Positions 1 to 8,231 of a stretch of DNA of 64,000 bases are shown in pieces. The notes under the pieces are model-generated. The model did no database searches. It was not told the DNA's origin and worked only from the letters and a program-made list of their open reading frames with translations. Origin of the DNA: JAWVFK01 sp033856175 (GTDB lineage Bacteria; Actinomycetota; Thermoleophilia; Solirubrobacterales; 70-9); contig JAWVFK010000037.1 in assembly GCA_033856175.1 (NCBI GenBank), positions 1 to 64,000 of the forward strand, read 5' to 3'. Position 1 is the first letter of the stretch, and every line of letters begins with the position of its first letter. The position numbers and the translations under genes were made by a program.

Positions 1-2390
1 CCACCAGACTCGCCGCTGAAGCTGAAGGCGGGATTGGCGTTATTGCTTGGATTTCCTGGCTTACTCCCGATCGTCGGCACGCTTGGAGATGTCGTGTCCA
101 CCACCCACGAGTAGCTCGTAACCTGGCTGACGTTACCGGCAGCGTCTTTCTGCCTGACGTCGACCGTGTGCGAGCCGTCGGTGAGGTTGGAGTAGCTGGA
201 GGGGCAGGAGGCATAGGCGGGCGGATTTGAGACGTACTGACGGCACTCGAGCGTCGCGCCTGACTCGCCGCTGAAGCTGAAGGCAGGGCTGGCATCGTTG
301 CTTGGGTTCGCAGGCTTGGTGTCAATCGTCGGGGCTGGTGGCGCCGCTGTATCGATCATCCAGGTATAGCTCGTGACCGAGCTCTGGTTTCCGGCTGCGT
401 CGATCTGCTTGACATCGATCGTGTGTGATCCGTCGGCGAGGTTCGAGTAGCTGCTTGGGCACGAGCCAAAGGCCGGCGGATTTGAGACGTACTGGCGACA
501 CTGGAAGGTCGCTCCGGATTCGCCGTTGAAGCTGAAAGCGGGATTGGCGTCGTTGCTGGGGTTGGCCGGCTTCGTGGGGATGGTCGGGGCGGCTGGGGGT
601 GTTGTGTCGATCGTCCAGGTGTAGCTGGGCGGGTCGGGATCGACATGTCCCTGAGCGTCGGTCGCCTGGACCTTGAAGGTATGGCTTCCTTCAGAGAGGC
701 TCGGGTAACTGACCCCGGTGGAAAGGCAGTCGGTGTACCCGGAGCCGATGTCGCACTTGAAGGTCGAGCCTGCCTTCGAGGACGAGTAGGTAAACGCTGC
801 CGTCGTCTGGTTGCTCGGATTGACAGGCTTCGAGTCGATATGGGTCGCGGGGAAGGTCGTGTCGATCGTCCAGCTGTAGCTCGAGACTGCTCCGGGGTTG
901 CCGGCGTCGTCCCTCTGGCGGACCTCGAAGGTATGCGTACCGGCGGCGAGGTTCGTGTAGCTCTGGGGGCAGGTCCCGAATGCCGGCGGGGTCGAGATGT
1001 ACTCCCGGCATTCGAAGCTGCCGCCGGGCTCGCCGCTGTAGGTGAAGTTAGCGCTCGTGCTGCCGGTCGGATTGGTGGGCTTGTTGGCGATCGTTGGCGC
1101 TCCGGGCGGCGTCAGATCGATCGTCCAGCTGTAGCTGGTCGCTGGCCCAATGTTGCCGGCAGCATCCTTCTGGCGAACCTCAAAGGTATGTGTGCCAGCA
1201 GCGAGGTTCGTGTAGCTCGACGGACAGGTCCCGAACGCTGGCGGGCTTGAGATGTACTCCCGGCACTCGAAGCTGCCTCCAGAGTCGCCGCTGTAGCTGA
1301 ACGTGGCGCTGGTGATGTTCGTCGGGTTGGCAGGCTTCGGGGGGTCGATGGTCGGCGCGCCAGGCGCGATGTTGTCGATCTGGACGGTCCGGGTGTCGCA
1401 GGTTTCGTGACTGCCGCTATCGGTATGGAAATCCTCGGCACAGATCTTGATGGTGTTGGGGCCTTCTATGAATGGCAGCTGACTTGTGTCGACGGTGTAG
1501 CTTTCGGTGCGATCAAGCAGGCACGGCGTCGTTGCCGTTGCCGTTGCCTTGGCATAGGTCACGCCGCCGCTGCTGAAGATGTCGCAGGGCGAGGTGGCCG
1601 ACGGGGAGGTGTAATCAGCAAAGCTCGAGCCACCACCCGCCAGCGGCGTGATCACGGCATCCGTATGAAAGGCATTGGTTACGCGGACAGTGGTGCTTTG
1701 GAGGCCGCTGCCGCCAGCTGCCTCGCTCGTCTGGCCGGACTGGATGGGGACGCGGTCGCGGGCATTGAGGCTGATTATGCGCTGGGCGCGCTGAGGGCCC
1801 GCGTCAAGAAGCGTCCCGGAGGCGGAAACGAGCGGTAGGACATTGTCCTCGAAGGTCACGCGCATGTTCTTGATGCGGGCGTGAGAGGTCCCATCGTTCG
1901 TGCAGGGGTTCGACGAGCACCGCAGCTGTGAAAAGAAGCTCGAGCCAGGCAAGCCGTGATAGCTGTAGTCGGTCCAAGGACCGGTCGAGGTGCCGTTGCC
2001 GAAGGCGACCGCTCCGCTTTGGGTCCCACCGACCTGGACGGTCGCGTGAAATCCGTTGTGCTCCTCGAGCTCGGCACGCACGATCTCGACATCGGTTATC
2101 TGCGTATTCGTCGGCGCAGACAACGTCCAGCGGGTGTATTCGCCCGAGGGGATGTTGGTCCCACCGTCGTCGTAGCCGTCGAGATAGCCGTTCGTGGCCG
2201 AGCAGGTGTTCGCGTAGTTGAAGCGGGAATCCGTTCGGGACGAGCCAAAGCCCGTCCAAGCCGACTGGTTGACAGGAGTGCAAACGAAGAGGTCGTAGCT
2301 CGCGGCATCTGCCGTCGCAGTCACAGCGAGCCCTGAGGCAAGAGCGAGCGCGCAGACGATGACCGTCCGGGTCAGTCGGCTAGGACGCAC
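1..2390 (-). CDS. Secreted protein with tandem Ig-like repeats (C-terminus beyond the left edge)
   Basis: I translated this frame by hand: it stays open from 2390 to base 1 (796 codons). A GTG at 2390 is the best start because it is followed by a signal peptide (basic RPSRLTR, then a hydrophobic VIVCALALASGLAV stretch, ADA-A cleavage near residue 28). Residues about 30-340 form a unique region that I do not recognise. From about residue 343 come at least six units of about 85 residues. Each opens with APTI..KPANPSN, carries a Cys pair around an ECR-YVS-PPA segment, and ends DAAGN....SYSWTID. This is the Ig-like (bacterial surface-repeat) pattern; the Cys pair probably forms an intradomain disulfide. 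A cell-surface or secreted binding role is inferred only. No clear Shine-Dalgarno precedes the GTG, so the start is moderately certain. Confidence 0.8.
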   Translation of the reverse strand, partial: MRPSRLTRTVIVCALALASGLAVTATADAASYDLFVCTPVNQSAWTGFGSSRTDSRFNYANTCSATNGYLDGYDDGGTNIPSGEYTRWTLSAPTNTQITDVEIVRAELEEHNGFHATVQVGGTQSGAVAFGNGTSTGPWTDYSYHGLPGSSFFSQLRCSSNPCTNDGTSHARIKNMRVTFEDNVLPLVSASGTLLDAGPQRAQRIISLNARDRVPIQSGQTSEAAGGSGLQSTTVRVTNAFHTDAVITPLAGGGSSFADYTSPSATSPCDIFSSGGVTYAKATATATTPCLLDRTESYTVDTSQLPFIEGPNTIKICAEDFHTDSGSHETCDTRTVQIDNIAPGAPTIDPPKPANPTNITSATFSYSGDSGGSFECREYISSPPAFGTCPSSYTNLAAGTHTFEVRQKDAAGNIGPATSYSWTIDLTPPGAPTIANKPTNPTGSTSANFTYSGEPGGSFECREYISTPPAFGTCPQSYTNLAAGTHTFEVRQRDDAGNPGAVSSYSWTIDTTFPATHIDSKPVNPSNQTTAAFTYSSSKAGSTFKCDIGSGYTDCLSTGVSYPSLSEGSHTFKVQATDAQGHVDPDPPSYTWTIDTTPPAAPTIPTKPANPSNDANPAFSFNGESGATFQCRQYVSNPPAFGSCPSSYSNLADGSHTIDVKQIDAAGNQSSVTSYTWMIDTAAPPAPTIDTKPANPSNDASPAFSFSGESGATLECRQYVSNPPAYASCPSSYSNLTDGSHTVDVRQKDAAGNVSQVTSYSWVVDTTSPSVPTIGSKPGNPSNNANPAFSFSGESG
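75..1365 (-). repeat. Six tandem Ig-like coding repeats, about 255 bp each
   Basis: The APTI..KP..P module start recurs near 1360, 1105, 850, 595, 335 and 80, a period of about 255 bp. The units near 595, 335 and 80 are close at the DNA level (shared PAFSF-GESG, CRQYVSNPPA, SCPSSYSNL). The unit near 850 is divergent: it has a shorter Cys-Cys loop (C-DIGSGYTD-C) and lacks the PPA segment. The array continues past the left edge. Confidence 0.85.
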
Positions 2391-2430
2391 GGCTGGGCCG
2401 CCCCGTCTTGTGGCAGTCGGCGAAACTCAT
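2380..2430 (-). other. Possible 16-codon leader ORF overlapping the Ig-repeat gene start
   Basis: An ATG at 2430 opens a short frame (MSFADCHKTGRPSRAS) that stops with TAG at 2380-2382, ten bases inside the Ig-repeat gene. The overlap could couple translation, or it may be chance; there is no independent support. Confidence 0.15.
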
Positions 2431-2775
2431 CAGTTGTTTTGATCGAGGCCGATGACGGTCTCGGTCCATTTACGGCGCCTTCCCTTTACCCTACGACCCC
2501 AAAATTGGTCGCTTTGATTAATAACGCGCCCGGGAAGCAATCTGTGACAGAGAACTTCGCAGCCTGCCGGTCAATACGGTCCGCCGCGAGCGACCCATGC
2601 GCTGCGTCTGCCGCGAGTCCTCATCGACTGACCGCTCAGAGGGACCAGAATAGACGTCCGTCAGCAAGCTTCGATGCCACGCCGAAACGAAGCGCCACAA
2701 CGGGGCAGCCACCATCCTCCGATCCAGAACGAGCACTTGGAGTCAGCAGCCGAGGCCGAGAACGCCGTCTTACCG
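2391..2775. other. Intergenic region, no gene recognised
   Basis: About 385 bases lie between the Ig-repeat gene and the 3' end of the mau-like operon. The centre (about 2465-2530) is more AT-rich, with TTTGATTAATAAC-like sequence, and probably holds the promoter of the minus-strand Ig-repeat gene. I see no RNA gene or convincing ORF here. Confidence 0.5.
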
Positions 2776-4197
2776 CTACCGCTTGAACTTCAGCAACGTC
2801 TGCGATGGCGGGTCCGCATTGCCGCTGAGCAACGTGACGTAGCCGTACTTGCTGCCGAGGGCGGTTGTGTCCAATCGCGGTCCGCTGCGAGAGCGGGTGT
2901 AGAGCGCCTTGGTGCGGCCGCCGCTCAGCTTGCGCAGCACCAGGCTCTGCTTGCGGCCGAGCACGACGTAGAGCAGCTTCGACCCATATATCGACGGGTT
3001 CTGCAGCGCCTGGCTCGTCGATTTGGCGAGCGTGCTCGAATGGCCTGAGGAGATCGACTGGCGGACCAGCTGGTTTGATCGCCGTTGCGCTCGCGCGTAG
3101 ACCAGCGTGCCTTCGAAGATGCTCGGATGGCTGAGCTGGCTGGGCTCGGTGGCCGCTGTGAGCAGCTTGGCGCCGCCGATGGTGGGCAGGTCCGAGATCC
3201 TGCGGGCCCTGAGCTTATCGTCGTTGCCCTCGTGGGCCCGCCAGACGAGCCAGCTGGCCGAGACGGCGATCGCGTTTGCCCCCGGCGTGGCGATGTTCTG
3301 GCCACCGACGACCGGCGTCGGCGGACTGCCGCGCGTGTAGAGATCGACCTCGTCGCCGCTGCGGACGGCGATGTAGGGGCCGCCGATCGCCGGGTCGGAG
3401 CCGAGCAGCTGGTAGCTGGCGGCGCCGCTGCGAAAGATGCCGCTGCGGTCGGAGCGCTGAAAGACGAGGTCGGTTCCGGCGGCGCCCGGGTCGCCGGCGT
3501 CGCCGGCGACGGTGCTTGCCGAGGCCGCCGGCCCGGCCAGGCCGATCGTCGCCGCCGCAGCCGCCAGCGCCAGGCCGTCGCCGAGGCGAAAGCCGCGGTA
3601 GATCGACGGCCGCTCGGCCATCGCCGAGATCGCCCGGCCGCCGAGCGGGCTGCCGACCAGCGGCGCCAGGGCGACGATCGGGATCGCGCGGCCGGCACCG
3701 AAGGCCACCCCGGTCGCAATGCCCAGCCAGGGGTCGCCAAGGGCGAAGCTGATCGCGGCGAGCGCCCAGACGCCGAAGCTCAGCACGAAGGTCGTGAAGC
3801 CGAGCCCCAGCAGAACGCCGTAGAGCGCGGCGGCCAGCGGCATCGGCATCACCCGCCGCCAGTGCTCGGGCAGCTGGCGGCGAATCTGGGGCACGATCGG
3901 CATGCCGCGGATGTCGGCGATCGCGGCGACCCCGGCGATTGCGGCCGCCGCGACATAGGCCAGCTGACCGCTGCCGTGAAGCAGGCCCCCGGCCCAGCCG
4001 AGAATCCCGAAGGTCAGCGCACCGCCGGCAAGCGCGCCGGGGACGAAGGCGATGCAGGCCGCCAGCGTCGTTCGCCGGCCACCCGTGTGGCCGGTCGGGC
4101 CGATCGTCTCCAGCATCGAGTAGCCGCACGGTGACCAGGTGCCGGTCAGCCCCGCCAGCAGCGCCGCGACCACGAGCGTGACCTCGACGGCGCTCAA
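2776..4197 (-). CDS. MauF/CcdA-like membrane protein fused to a propeller-like C-terminal domain
   Basis: The N-terminal half (about 240 residues) is polytopic, with at least six hydrophobic segments. An early GTWSPCGYSM motif resembles the SPC motif of CcdA/DsbD electron carriers and of MauF, the membrane protein needed for methylamine dehydrogenase maturation. The C-terminal half (about 220 residues, after a Gly/Ala-rich linker) has repeated strand motifs such as GGPYIAVRSGDEVDLYTR, LVWRA, GTLVYAR and SKLLYVV, typical of PD40/WD40-like propeller blades. A TTG start at 4197 overlaps the upstream stop (TTGA), giving 473 residues. An in-frame ATG at 4254 would add 19 residues but needs a 61-base overlap. 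It is the last gene of the nadA-mau-like operon. Likely role: passing reducing or oxidising equivalents across the membrane to the Cys-rich partner encoded just upstream (inference). Confidence 0.65.
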   Translation of the reverse strand: MSAVEVTLVVAALLAGLTGTWSPCGYSMLETIGPTGHTGGRRTTLAACIAFVPGALAGGALTFGILGWAGGLLHGSGQLAYVAAAAIAGVAAIADIRGMPIVPQIRRQLPEHWRRVMPMPLAAALYGVLLGLGFTTFVLSFGVWALAAISFALGDPWLGIATGVAFGAGRAIPIVALAPLVGSPLGGRAISAMAERPSIYRGFRLGDGLALAAAAATIGLAGPAASASTVAGDAGDPGAAGTDLVFQRSDRSGIFRSGAASYQLLGSDPAIGGPYIAVRSGDEVDLYTRGSPPTPVVGGQNIATPGANAIAVSASWLVWRAHEGNDDKLRARRISDLPTIGGAKLLTAATEPSQLSHPSIFEGTLVYARAQRRSNQLVRQSISSGHSSTLAKSTSQALQNPSIYGSKLLYVVLGRKQSLVLRKLSGGRTKALYTRSRSGPRLDTTALGSKYGYVTLLSGNADPPSQTLLKFKR

Positions 4198-4802
4198 CAG
4201 GGCGTGCTCGTATCGAAGTAGGTGACGCAGAACACCTTGCGGCCGGCGTAGCAATAGCCGACCAGCGCGGCGTCGCCGTTGATGCGGGTGCTGTGCTTGG
4301 CGCAGCAGTCCCAGAGCTTGCGGACGTGGCCGCCGCAGCAGCGGTACCAGGAGCCGTCGAGCTGGGTGTGGAAGCCGAGGCGCTTGCCGGTCTCGGCGCA
4401 GACGGTCGTTCGCGGCGCCGGCGGCAGCGGCTTGCCGTCGGCGTCGAGCAGCGGATCGCCGCTGCCATCGAGCGGCACTCCCTGCGAGTTGATCGGCCTG
4501 CCGATATTGTCGATCGGATGGCCGTCGCTGGCGCGCAGCGGGTAGCCGTGGGCGTCGACGCGAGGCTTCGAGCGATGGCTGACCGGCGAGATCCCGAGCG
4601 TGTGCGGATGCGGGCAGGAGCCCGTCGTATAGGTGTGGCCACAGAGGTGATGGGCATCGACGTCGCCGCCGGTCTTGAGCACCGCGCCGACCGTGCCCGT
4701 GGCGCTGGCGGCGAAGAGGACCCGGCTGACGCGAGCGAGGAAGCCGCGCCGCGAGGTGTTCTGGGCCAGCGACTCGCTGAGGCTCTCGTCGCGCTCAGGC
4801 AC
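4194..4802 (-). CDS. Tat-exported cysteine-rich protein, methylamine dehydrogenase small-subunit-like
   Basis: 202 residues. The N-terminus has a twin-arginine signal (SRRGFLARVSRVLFAASATG), so export in folded form is expected. The mature part has ten Cys, clustered in HHLCGH, TGSCPHPH, WYRCCGG, LWDCCAKH, GYCYAG and VFCVTYF, plus two Trp close to Cys pairs. Methylamine dehydrogenase light chains also use a Tat leader and six disulfides, and they make the TTQ cofactor from two Trp. Here the two Trp are only about 14 residues apart, unlike the 51 of the Paracoccus enzyme, so TTQ formation is unproven. The GTG start at 4802 overlaps the upstream gene by 8 bases. Neighbours on both sides look like disulfide/redox maturation factors, which fits a multi-disulfide client. 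Confidence 0.6.
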   Translation of the reverse strand: MPERDESLSESLAQNTSRRGFLARVSRVLFAASATGTVGAVLKTGGDVDAHHLCGHTYTTGSCPHPHTLGISPVSHRSKPRVDAHGYPLRASDGHPIDNIGRPINSQGVPLDGSGDPLLDADGKPLPPAPRTTVCAETGKRLGFHTQLDGSWYRCCGGHVRKLWDCCAKHSTRINGDAALVGYCYAGRKVFCVTYFDTSTPC

Positions 4803-5691
4803 GGGTTGCCTCCAGGGCGACGCGACCGCGCCGTCGCTCGGCGGTGGCGACGACGCTCTCCAGCTGCATCATGTTGTTGAAGGTGCCCTTGGCGAGGACG
4901 GTGCCGTCGCGATCCATCGCCACCGCGTAGGGGCTGCCGGGGACGTGCAGCTCGCGCCAGACCGCGGCGTCGACGCCCTCCTCGAAGACCCGCAGCGTCA
5001 CCTGCGGATGCTGGCCGAGCGAGGCGATCGCCGGCTCGAGTGCCTGGCAGATGTGGCAGTTCGCCGAGACGAAGACGGCGAGCGGCAGGGTCGCCTCGCC
5101 GTCGGCCTCGAACTGCTCGACCGCCGCCGTGCGGCCACCGAGCTCTGGGCCTTCCTCGGCGATCTCCAGCGCCGACTGCGGCCCGAGCTGGAGCCGCAGC
5201 ATGCCGACCTCGCGGGCCAGCGCCAGGACGGCGACGGCGAGCGCGGCGCAGAGCACCAGCGCGGCGCCGGCGCCGAGGCCCAGCCACTGATCGGTCGTCA
5301 TCTGGTCCTCGGGCAGCAGCGGCAGCGCGGCGAAGCCGACCGCCAGCGCCAGGTTGCGGACGACGCCCCGCCAGGAGACGCGAGAGCGGGCGCCGAAGCA
5401 GCCGCAGGGGGCACCTGCACGGCCCCGCAGCAGCGCCGACACCAGGGTCAGGGCGAGCATCGCCAGGAAGGCTGCTGCCGCGTAGGCCGCGATGTCGGCG
5501 CCGGCGACGACGCCGGCGGCCAGAGCCAGCTCCACAGCGATCAAACCGCTCCACCCCACCCAGCGGGCTGCCGGGGTGCCGAAGCCGAAGGTCCCGAGCG
5601 CCAGCCGGCTCGAGCGCGGCGCGGCGAGCTTGGCGAGGGCCGAGAAGACGAGGACGCCCGCCAGCAGGAGCCTTGCGACGGTGGCGATCAT
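4795..5691 (-). CDS. MauE/DoxX-type membrane domain fused to a MauD-like thioredoxin domain
   Basis: 298 residues with the start set at the ATG at 5691, whose ATGA overlaps the nadA stop; the longer reading from 5826 is mostly antisense to nadA coding sequence. Residues about 1-135 hold four to five hydrophobic segments with a CGCFG motif (APCGCFG), the MauE/DoxX redox-membrane signature. After a further TM segment and a short coiled region comes a thioredoxin-like domain: a LPLAVFVSANCHICQAL core with a CxxC (CHIC), then a cis-Pro-type VPGSPYAVAMD strand. In mau operons MauE and MauD are separate proteins that help disulfide formation in the small subunit; here they appear joined. The next gene is a Cys-rich Tat substrate, a plausible client. 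Confidence 0.75.
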   Translation of the reverse strand: MIATVARLLLAGVLVFSALAKLAAPRSSRLALGTFGFGTPAARWVGWSGLIAVELALAAGVVAGADIAAYAAAAFLAMLALTLVSALLRGRAGAPCGCFGARSRVSWRGVVRNLALAVGFAALPLLPEDQMTTDQWLGLGAGAALVLCAALAVAVLALAREVGMLRLQLGPQSALEIAEEGPELGGRTAAVEQFEADGEATLPLAVFVSANCHICQALEPAIASLGQHPQVTLRVFEEGVDAAVWRELHVPGSPYAVAMDRDGTVLAKGTFNNMMQLESVVATAERRRGRVALEATRA

Positions 5692-6722
5692 CCGCCGATC
5701 GTAACCATCCGCTCGATCGGTAGGCGGGCGCGCTCGGCGATCACCTCGGGGACCTTGACCTCGTGCTTCATCTCGCGCAGCGAGTCGCGCAGCTTCGGCA
5801 GCGTGATCATCTTCATGTAGCGGCATGAGGCCATCCGGTTGGCCTCGATCAGCCGCGCCTGCGGCGCCGCCTGCTGGAGCGGGTAGAGCATCCCGGTCTC
5901 GGTGGCGACGATGTAGGAGCCCTCGGGATTCTGCTCGACGTGGCGGAGCATCCCCGAGGTCGAGAGCATGTGGACGCCGGCGGCGGCGATGTCACCGGAG
6001 GCGACGTACTCCATCGCCTGCGTCGAGCAGCCGCACTCGGGATGGATCAGGAACTCGGCCTCGGGGTGCTCGGCGCGGACGGCGTCGATGTCGGCGGGGC
6101 GAATGCCAGCGTGGACGTGGCACTCGCCGTCCCAGATGTGGAAGCGGGCACGGCGCTCGGGCTCGTCCACCAGCCCCGTCTCGCGCTCGACGAAGGCGCC
6201 CAGCCACATGTCGGGGCCGAAGAGGATCTCCGTGCCGGCGCCGTGCTCGCGCCAGATGTGCTCGACGACGCTGACGGCGTTCGACGAGGTGCAGCAGTAG
6301 TCGGTCTCGGCCTTGACCTCGGCGGAGGTGTTGACGTACATGACGACGATCGCGCCGGGGTGCTCGGCCTTCCAGGCGCGGAGCTGGTCGGCGTCGATGG
6401 AGTCGGCGAGCGAGCAGCCGGCGTCGAGGTCGGGGATCAGCACGGTCTTCTCGGGTGAGAGGACCGAGGCCGTCTCGGCCATGAAGTGGACGCCGCAGAA
6501 GGCGATCACCGCGGCGTCGGTCGCCGCCGCCTCGCGCGAGAGCGCCAGCGAGTCGCCGGTCAGGTCGGCGACGTCCTGGATCTCCGGCACCTCATAGTTG
6601 TGGGCGAGGATGACGGCGTCGCGCACGGCGGCCAGCTCGCGCACCTCGGCCGAGATCTCGGCGATCTCCTCGGGGCTGAGGTCGGCCTGCTGGTTGGGTT
6701 GAAGCGTCGGAAGCTCCTGCAC
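5688..6722 (-). CDS. nadA: Quinolinate synthase
   Basis: NadA condenses iminoaspartate with dihydroxyacetone phosphate to quinolinate in de novo NAD synthesis, using a [4Fe-4S] cluster. The 344-residue length fits the long bacterial form. Conserved features are LAHNYEVPEIQDVAD, GDSLALSR, CGVHFMAE, the cluster Cys in DAGCSLAD (about 103), GECHVH (about 201) and SCRYMK (about 300), and HPECGC. The start is GTG at 6722 with GGAAGG about 10 bases upstream. It heads the operon that continues into the mau-like genes; the partner nadC lies nearby at 8232-9122 and nadB is not in the window. Transcription is divergent from mutM. Confidence 0.95.
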   Translation of the reverse strand: MQELPTLQPNQQADLSPEEIAEISAEVRELAAVRDAVILAHNYEVPEIQDVADLTGDSLALSREAAATDAAVIAFCGVHFMAETASVLSPEKTVLIPDLDAGCSLADSIDADQLRAWKAEHPGAIVVMYVNTSAEVKAETDYCCTSSNAVSVVEHIWREHGAGTEILFGPDMWLGAFVERETGLVDEPERRARFHIWDGECHVHAGIRPADIDAVRAEHPEAEFLIHPECGCSTQAMEYVASGDIAAAGVHMLSTSGMLRHVEQNPEGSYIVATETGMLYPLQQAAPQARLIEANRMASCRYMKMITLPKLRDSLREMKHEVKVPEVIAERARLPIERMVTIGG

Positions 6723-6798
6723 GAGCGCCGCCTTCCTTCGTATGTTCGCCGGCCGGGGCGGTCCGCTGAACGGTCCTCGGACGCGGCGAATGAACTAC

Positions 6799-6809
6799 CT
6801 AGAGTCTAG
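6799..6809. promoter_or_regulatory. 11-bp palindrome in the nadA/mutM divergent region
   Basis: CTAGAGTCTAG is a perfect palindrome around a central G, six bases before the mutM ATG and about 77 bases upstream of nadA. It could be an operator, or TAGAGT could be a -10 element for a near-leaderless mutM transcript, since no Shine-Dalgarno precedes that ATG. The role is speculative. Confidence 0.3.
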
Positions 6810-6815
6810 CCCCTG

Positions 6816-7673
6816 ATGCCGGAGCTGCCCGAGGTCGAGATCACAGCGCGCCGCCTGTCCGCCGCGCTCGCCGGCGCCGAGGTCGAATCGGCGCTGGCGC
6901 CGGGCCTGGCGACGATGAAGACGTTCGAGCCCCCGCTCGACGCCCTGGCGGGCGCCCGGATCGAGCGGGTGCGACGGATCGGCAAGCTGCCGCTCGTCGA
7001 CCTGACCGCCGGCGGCGCCGAGCTCTCGCTGATGATCCACCTGATGTCGGCCGGCCGGCTGCGCGTCTTCGACAAGCGGGCTTCGCTGCGCGATCGTGCT
7101 TCGCGGCTGCTGATTCGGCTGACCGACGGCCGCGAGCTGCGGCTGCGCGAGTTCGGGACCAAGCAGCGCGTCTGGGCCAAGCTGCTGCCGCGTGAAGCGG
7201 TCGCGGCCGACGAGTACGTCGCGACCCTGGGGCCCGAGGCCTGGCCGGCGCCGCCGCTGGAGCTGTTCGCGCGGCTGATCGACCAGCCGCGGCACCTCCA
7301 CCCCATGCTCCGCCACCAGCGGACGATCGCCGGCATCGGCCGTTCCTGGGTCGACGAGGTCCTCTGGGAGGCGAGGCTCTCGCCCTTCCGCAAGGGATCC
7401 GAGCTGGACGCCGGCGAGGTGGCCCGCCTCCACGCCGGCCTCGACGTGCTCGGCGGCGCGATCGAGCACTACGAGGCGACGATCGGCGACGAGCTGCCCG
7501 ACAAGCCGCCGAAGCCTCTGCGCATCCACAAGCACCAGGGCGAGCCCTGTCCGCGCTGCGGCACCAAGCTCGAGGCCGTCTACTTCGCCGAGCACGAGAC
7601 GACCTACTGCCCCGACTGCCAGACCGGCGGCCGCGTGCTCAAGGACCGCCGCCTCTCGCGGCTATTGAAGTAG
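6816..7673 (+). CDS. mutM: Formamidopyrimidine-DNA glycosylase (Fpg/MutM)
   Basis: 285 residues of the Fpg/Nei family, which excises 8-oxoguanine and other oxidised bases and nicks the abasic site. The start MPELPEVE gives the catalytic N-terminal Pro (after Met removal) and Glu3; Lys57 in GKLPLV and the HLMSAGRL segment are conserved. The C-terminus has the four-Cys zinc finger CPRC...CPDC followed by QTGGR. These features favour Fpg over endonuclease VIII, but a Nei-type specificity cannot be excluded from sequence alone. Divergent from nadA; ogt, another base-damage repair gene, lies 2 kb away. Confidence 0.93.
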   Translation: MPELPEVEITARRLSAALAGAEVESALAPGLATMKTFEPPLDALAGARIERVRRIGKLPLVDLTAGGAELSLMIHLMSAGRLRVFDKRASLRDRASRLLIRLTDGRELRLREFGTKQRVWAKLLPREAVAADEYVATLGPEAWPAPPLELFARLIDQPRHLHPMLRHQRTIAGIGRSWVDEVLWEARLSPFRKGSELDAGEVARLHAGLDVLGGAIEHYEATIGDELPDKPPKPLRIHKHQGEPCPRCGTKLEAVYFAEHETTYCPDCQTGGRVLKDRRLSRLLK

Positions 7674-7682
7674 CACCGCCGC

Positions 7683-8201
7683 TCAGCGGCTGGTGAGCTG
7701 GCGGGCCAGGGCTTTGGCGATCGTCAGCGGGTGGTTGGCGACCGTCGCCAGCTTGCCGCCGAGGCTGAGGGGGTCACGGGCGATGCCCAGCTGGCGCAGG
7801 ATCGTGTTGGAGTCGAAGTAGACGCGCTCGCAGATCAGGTTTTCGTCGCCCTCGAAGACGAAGATCGCCAGGAAGCGCATCTCGAACTTCTTGCCGGTCG
7901 GCGGCAGGCCGCGGAAGGGGCCGAGGTGGGTGCCGTGGAGGTCGGCCTCGACGAGGACGGCATCGTCGGCGTGGTAGAGCGCGATCAGCTCGTTGGTCTG
8001 GTCGGGGAAGGCGGTCCTCGTCTCCTCGAAGTAGCGCGCGACCTCGTCGTGGCCGTCGAAGACGTCGCCGGTACCGATCAGCTCGTAGCGCGGGTGGTGA
8101 AAGGTCTCGATCGTGGCGTCGTACTCGTGCCGGTTCTCGGAGTCCATGTGCTCGCGGACGAGCTCCTCGCGCCTGCGTCTGATCTCCTCGCTCACCGGCA
8201 T
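7683..8201 (-). CDS. SnoaL/NTF2-like family protein (ester-cyclase type)
   Basis: 172 residues with the cone-shaped NTF2-like pattern: an N-terminal helix (EEIRRRREELVREHMDSENRHEYD), FHHPRYELIGTGDVFDGHDEVARYFEETRTAFPD, and the HLGPFRGLPPTGKKFEMRFLAIFVFEGDENLICERVYFD block seen in SnoaL-like polyketide cyclase homologues. No substrate can be inferred. It converges on mutM, leaving a 9-base gap between the two stops, and sits just downstream of nadC on the same strand, about 30 bases away, so it may be co-transcribed with it. Confidence 0.8.
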   Translation of the reverse strand: MPVSEEIRRRREELVREHMDSENRHEYDATIETFHHPRYELIGTGDVFDGHDEVARYFEETRTAFPDQTNELIALYHADDAVLVEADLHGTHLGPFRGLPPTGKKFEMRFLAIFVFEGDENLICERVYFDSNTILRQLGIARDPLSLGGKLATVANHPLTIAKALARQLTSR

Positions 8202-8231
8202 CGGCTCAGCCTATAGACCGCGAGCAGCGGG

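Noticed and set aside
645..2336. Several plus-strand frames opposite the Ig-repeat gene
   Set aside because: The minus-strand frame has clear repeats and a signal peptide; the plus frames change with every repeat and show no domain.
2391..2470. Possible riboswitch leader before the Ig-repeat gene
   Set aside because: I compared it with the c-di-GMP riboswitch pattern because surface genes often carry one, but the conserved loops are not there.
2439..2786. 115-residue plus-strand frame in the intergenic region
   Set aside because: No ribosome site, no recognisable domain and atypical composition; it covers the probable promoter region.
3215..5554. 779-residue minus-strand open frame
   Set aside because: It overlaps three genes with clear domains in another frame and is Arg/Ala/Gly-rich with no motif, typical of high-GC shadow frames.
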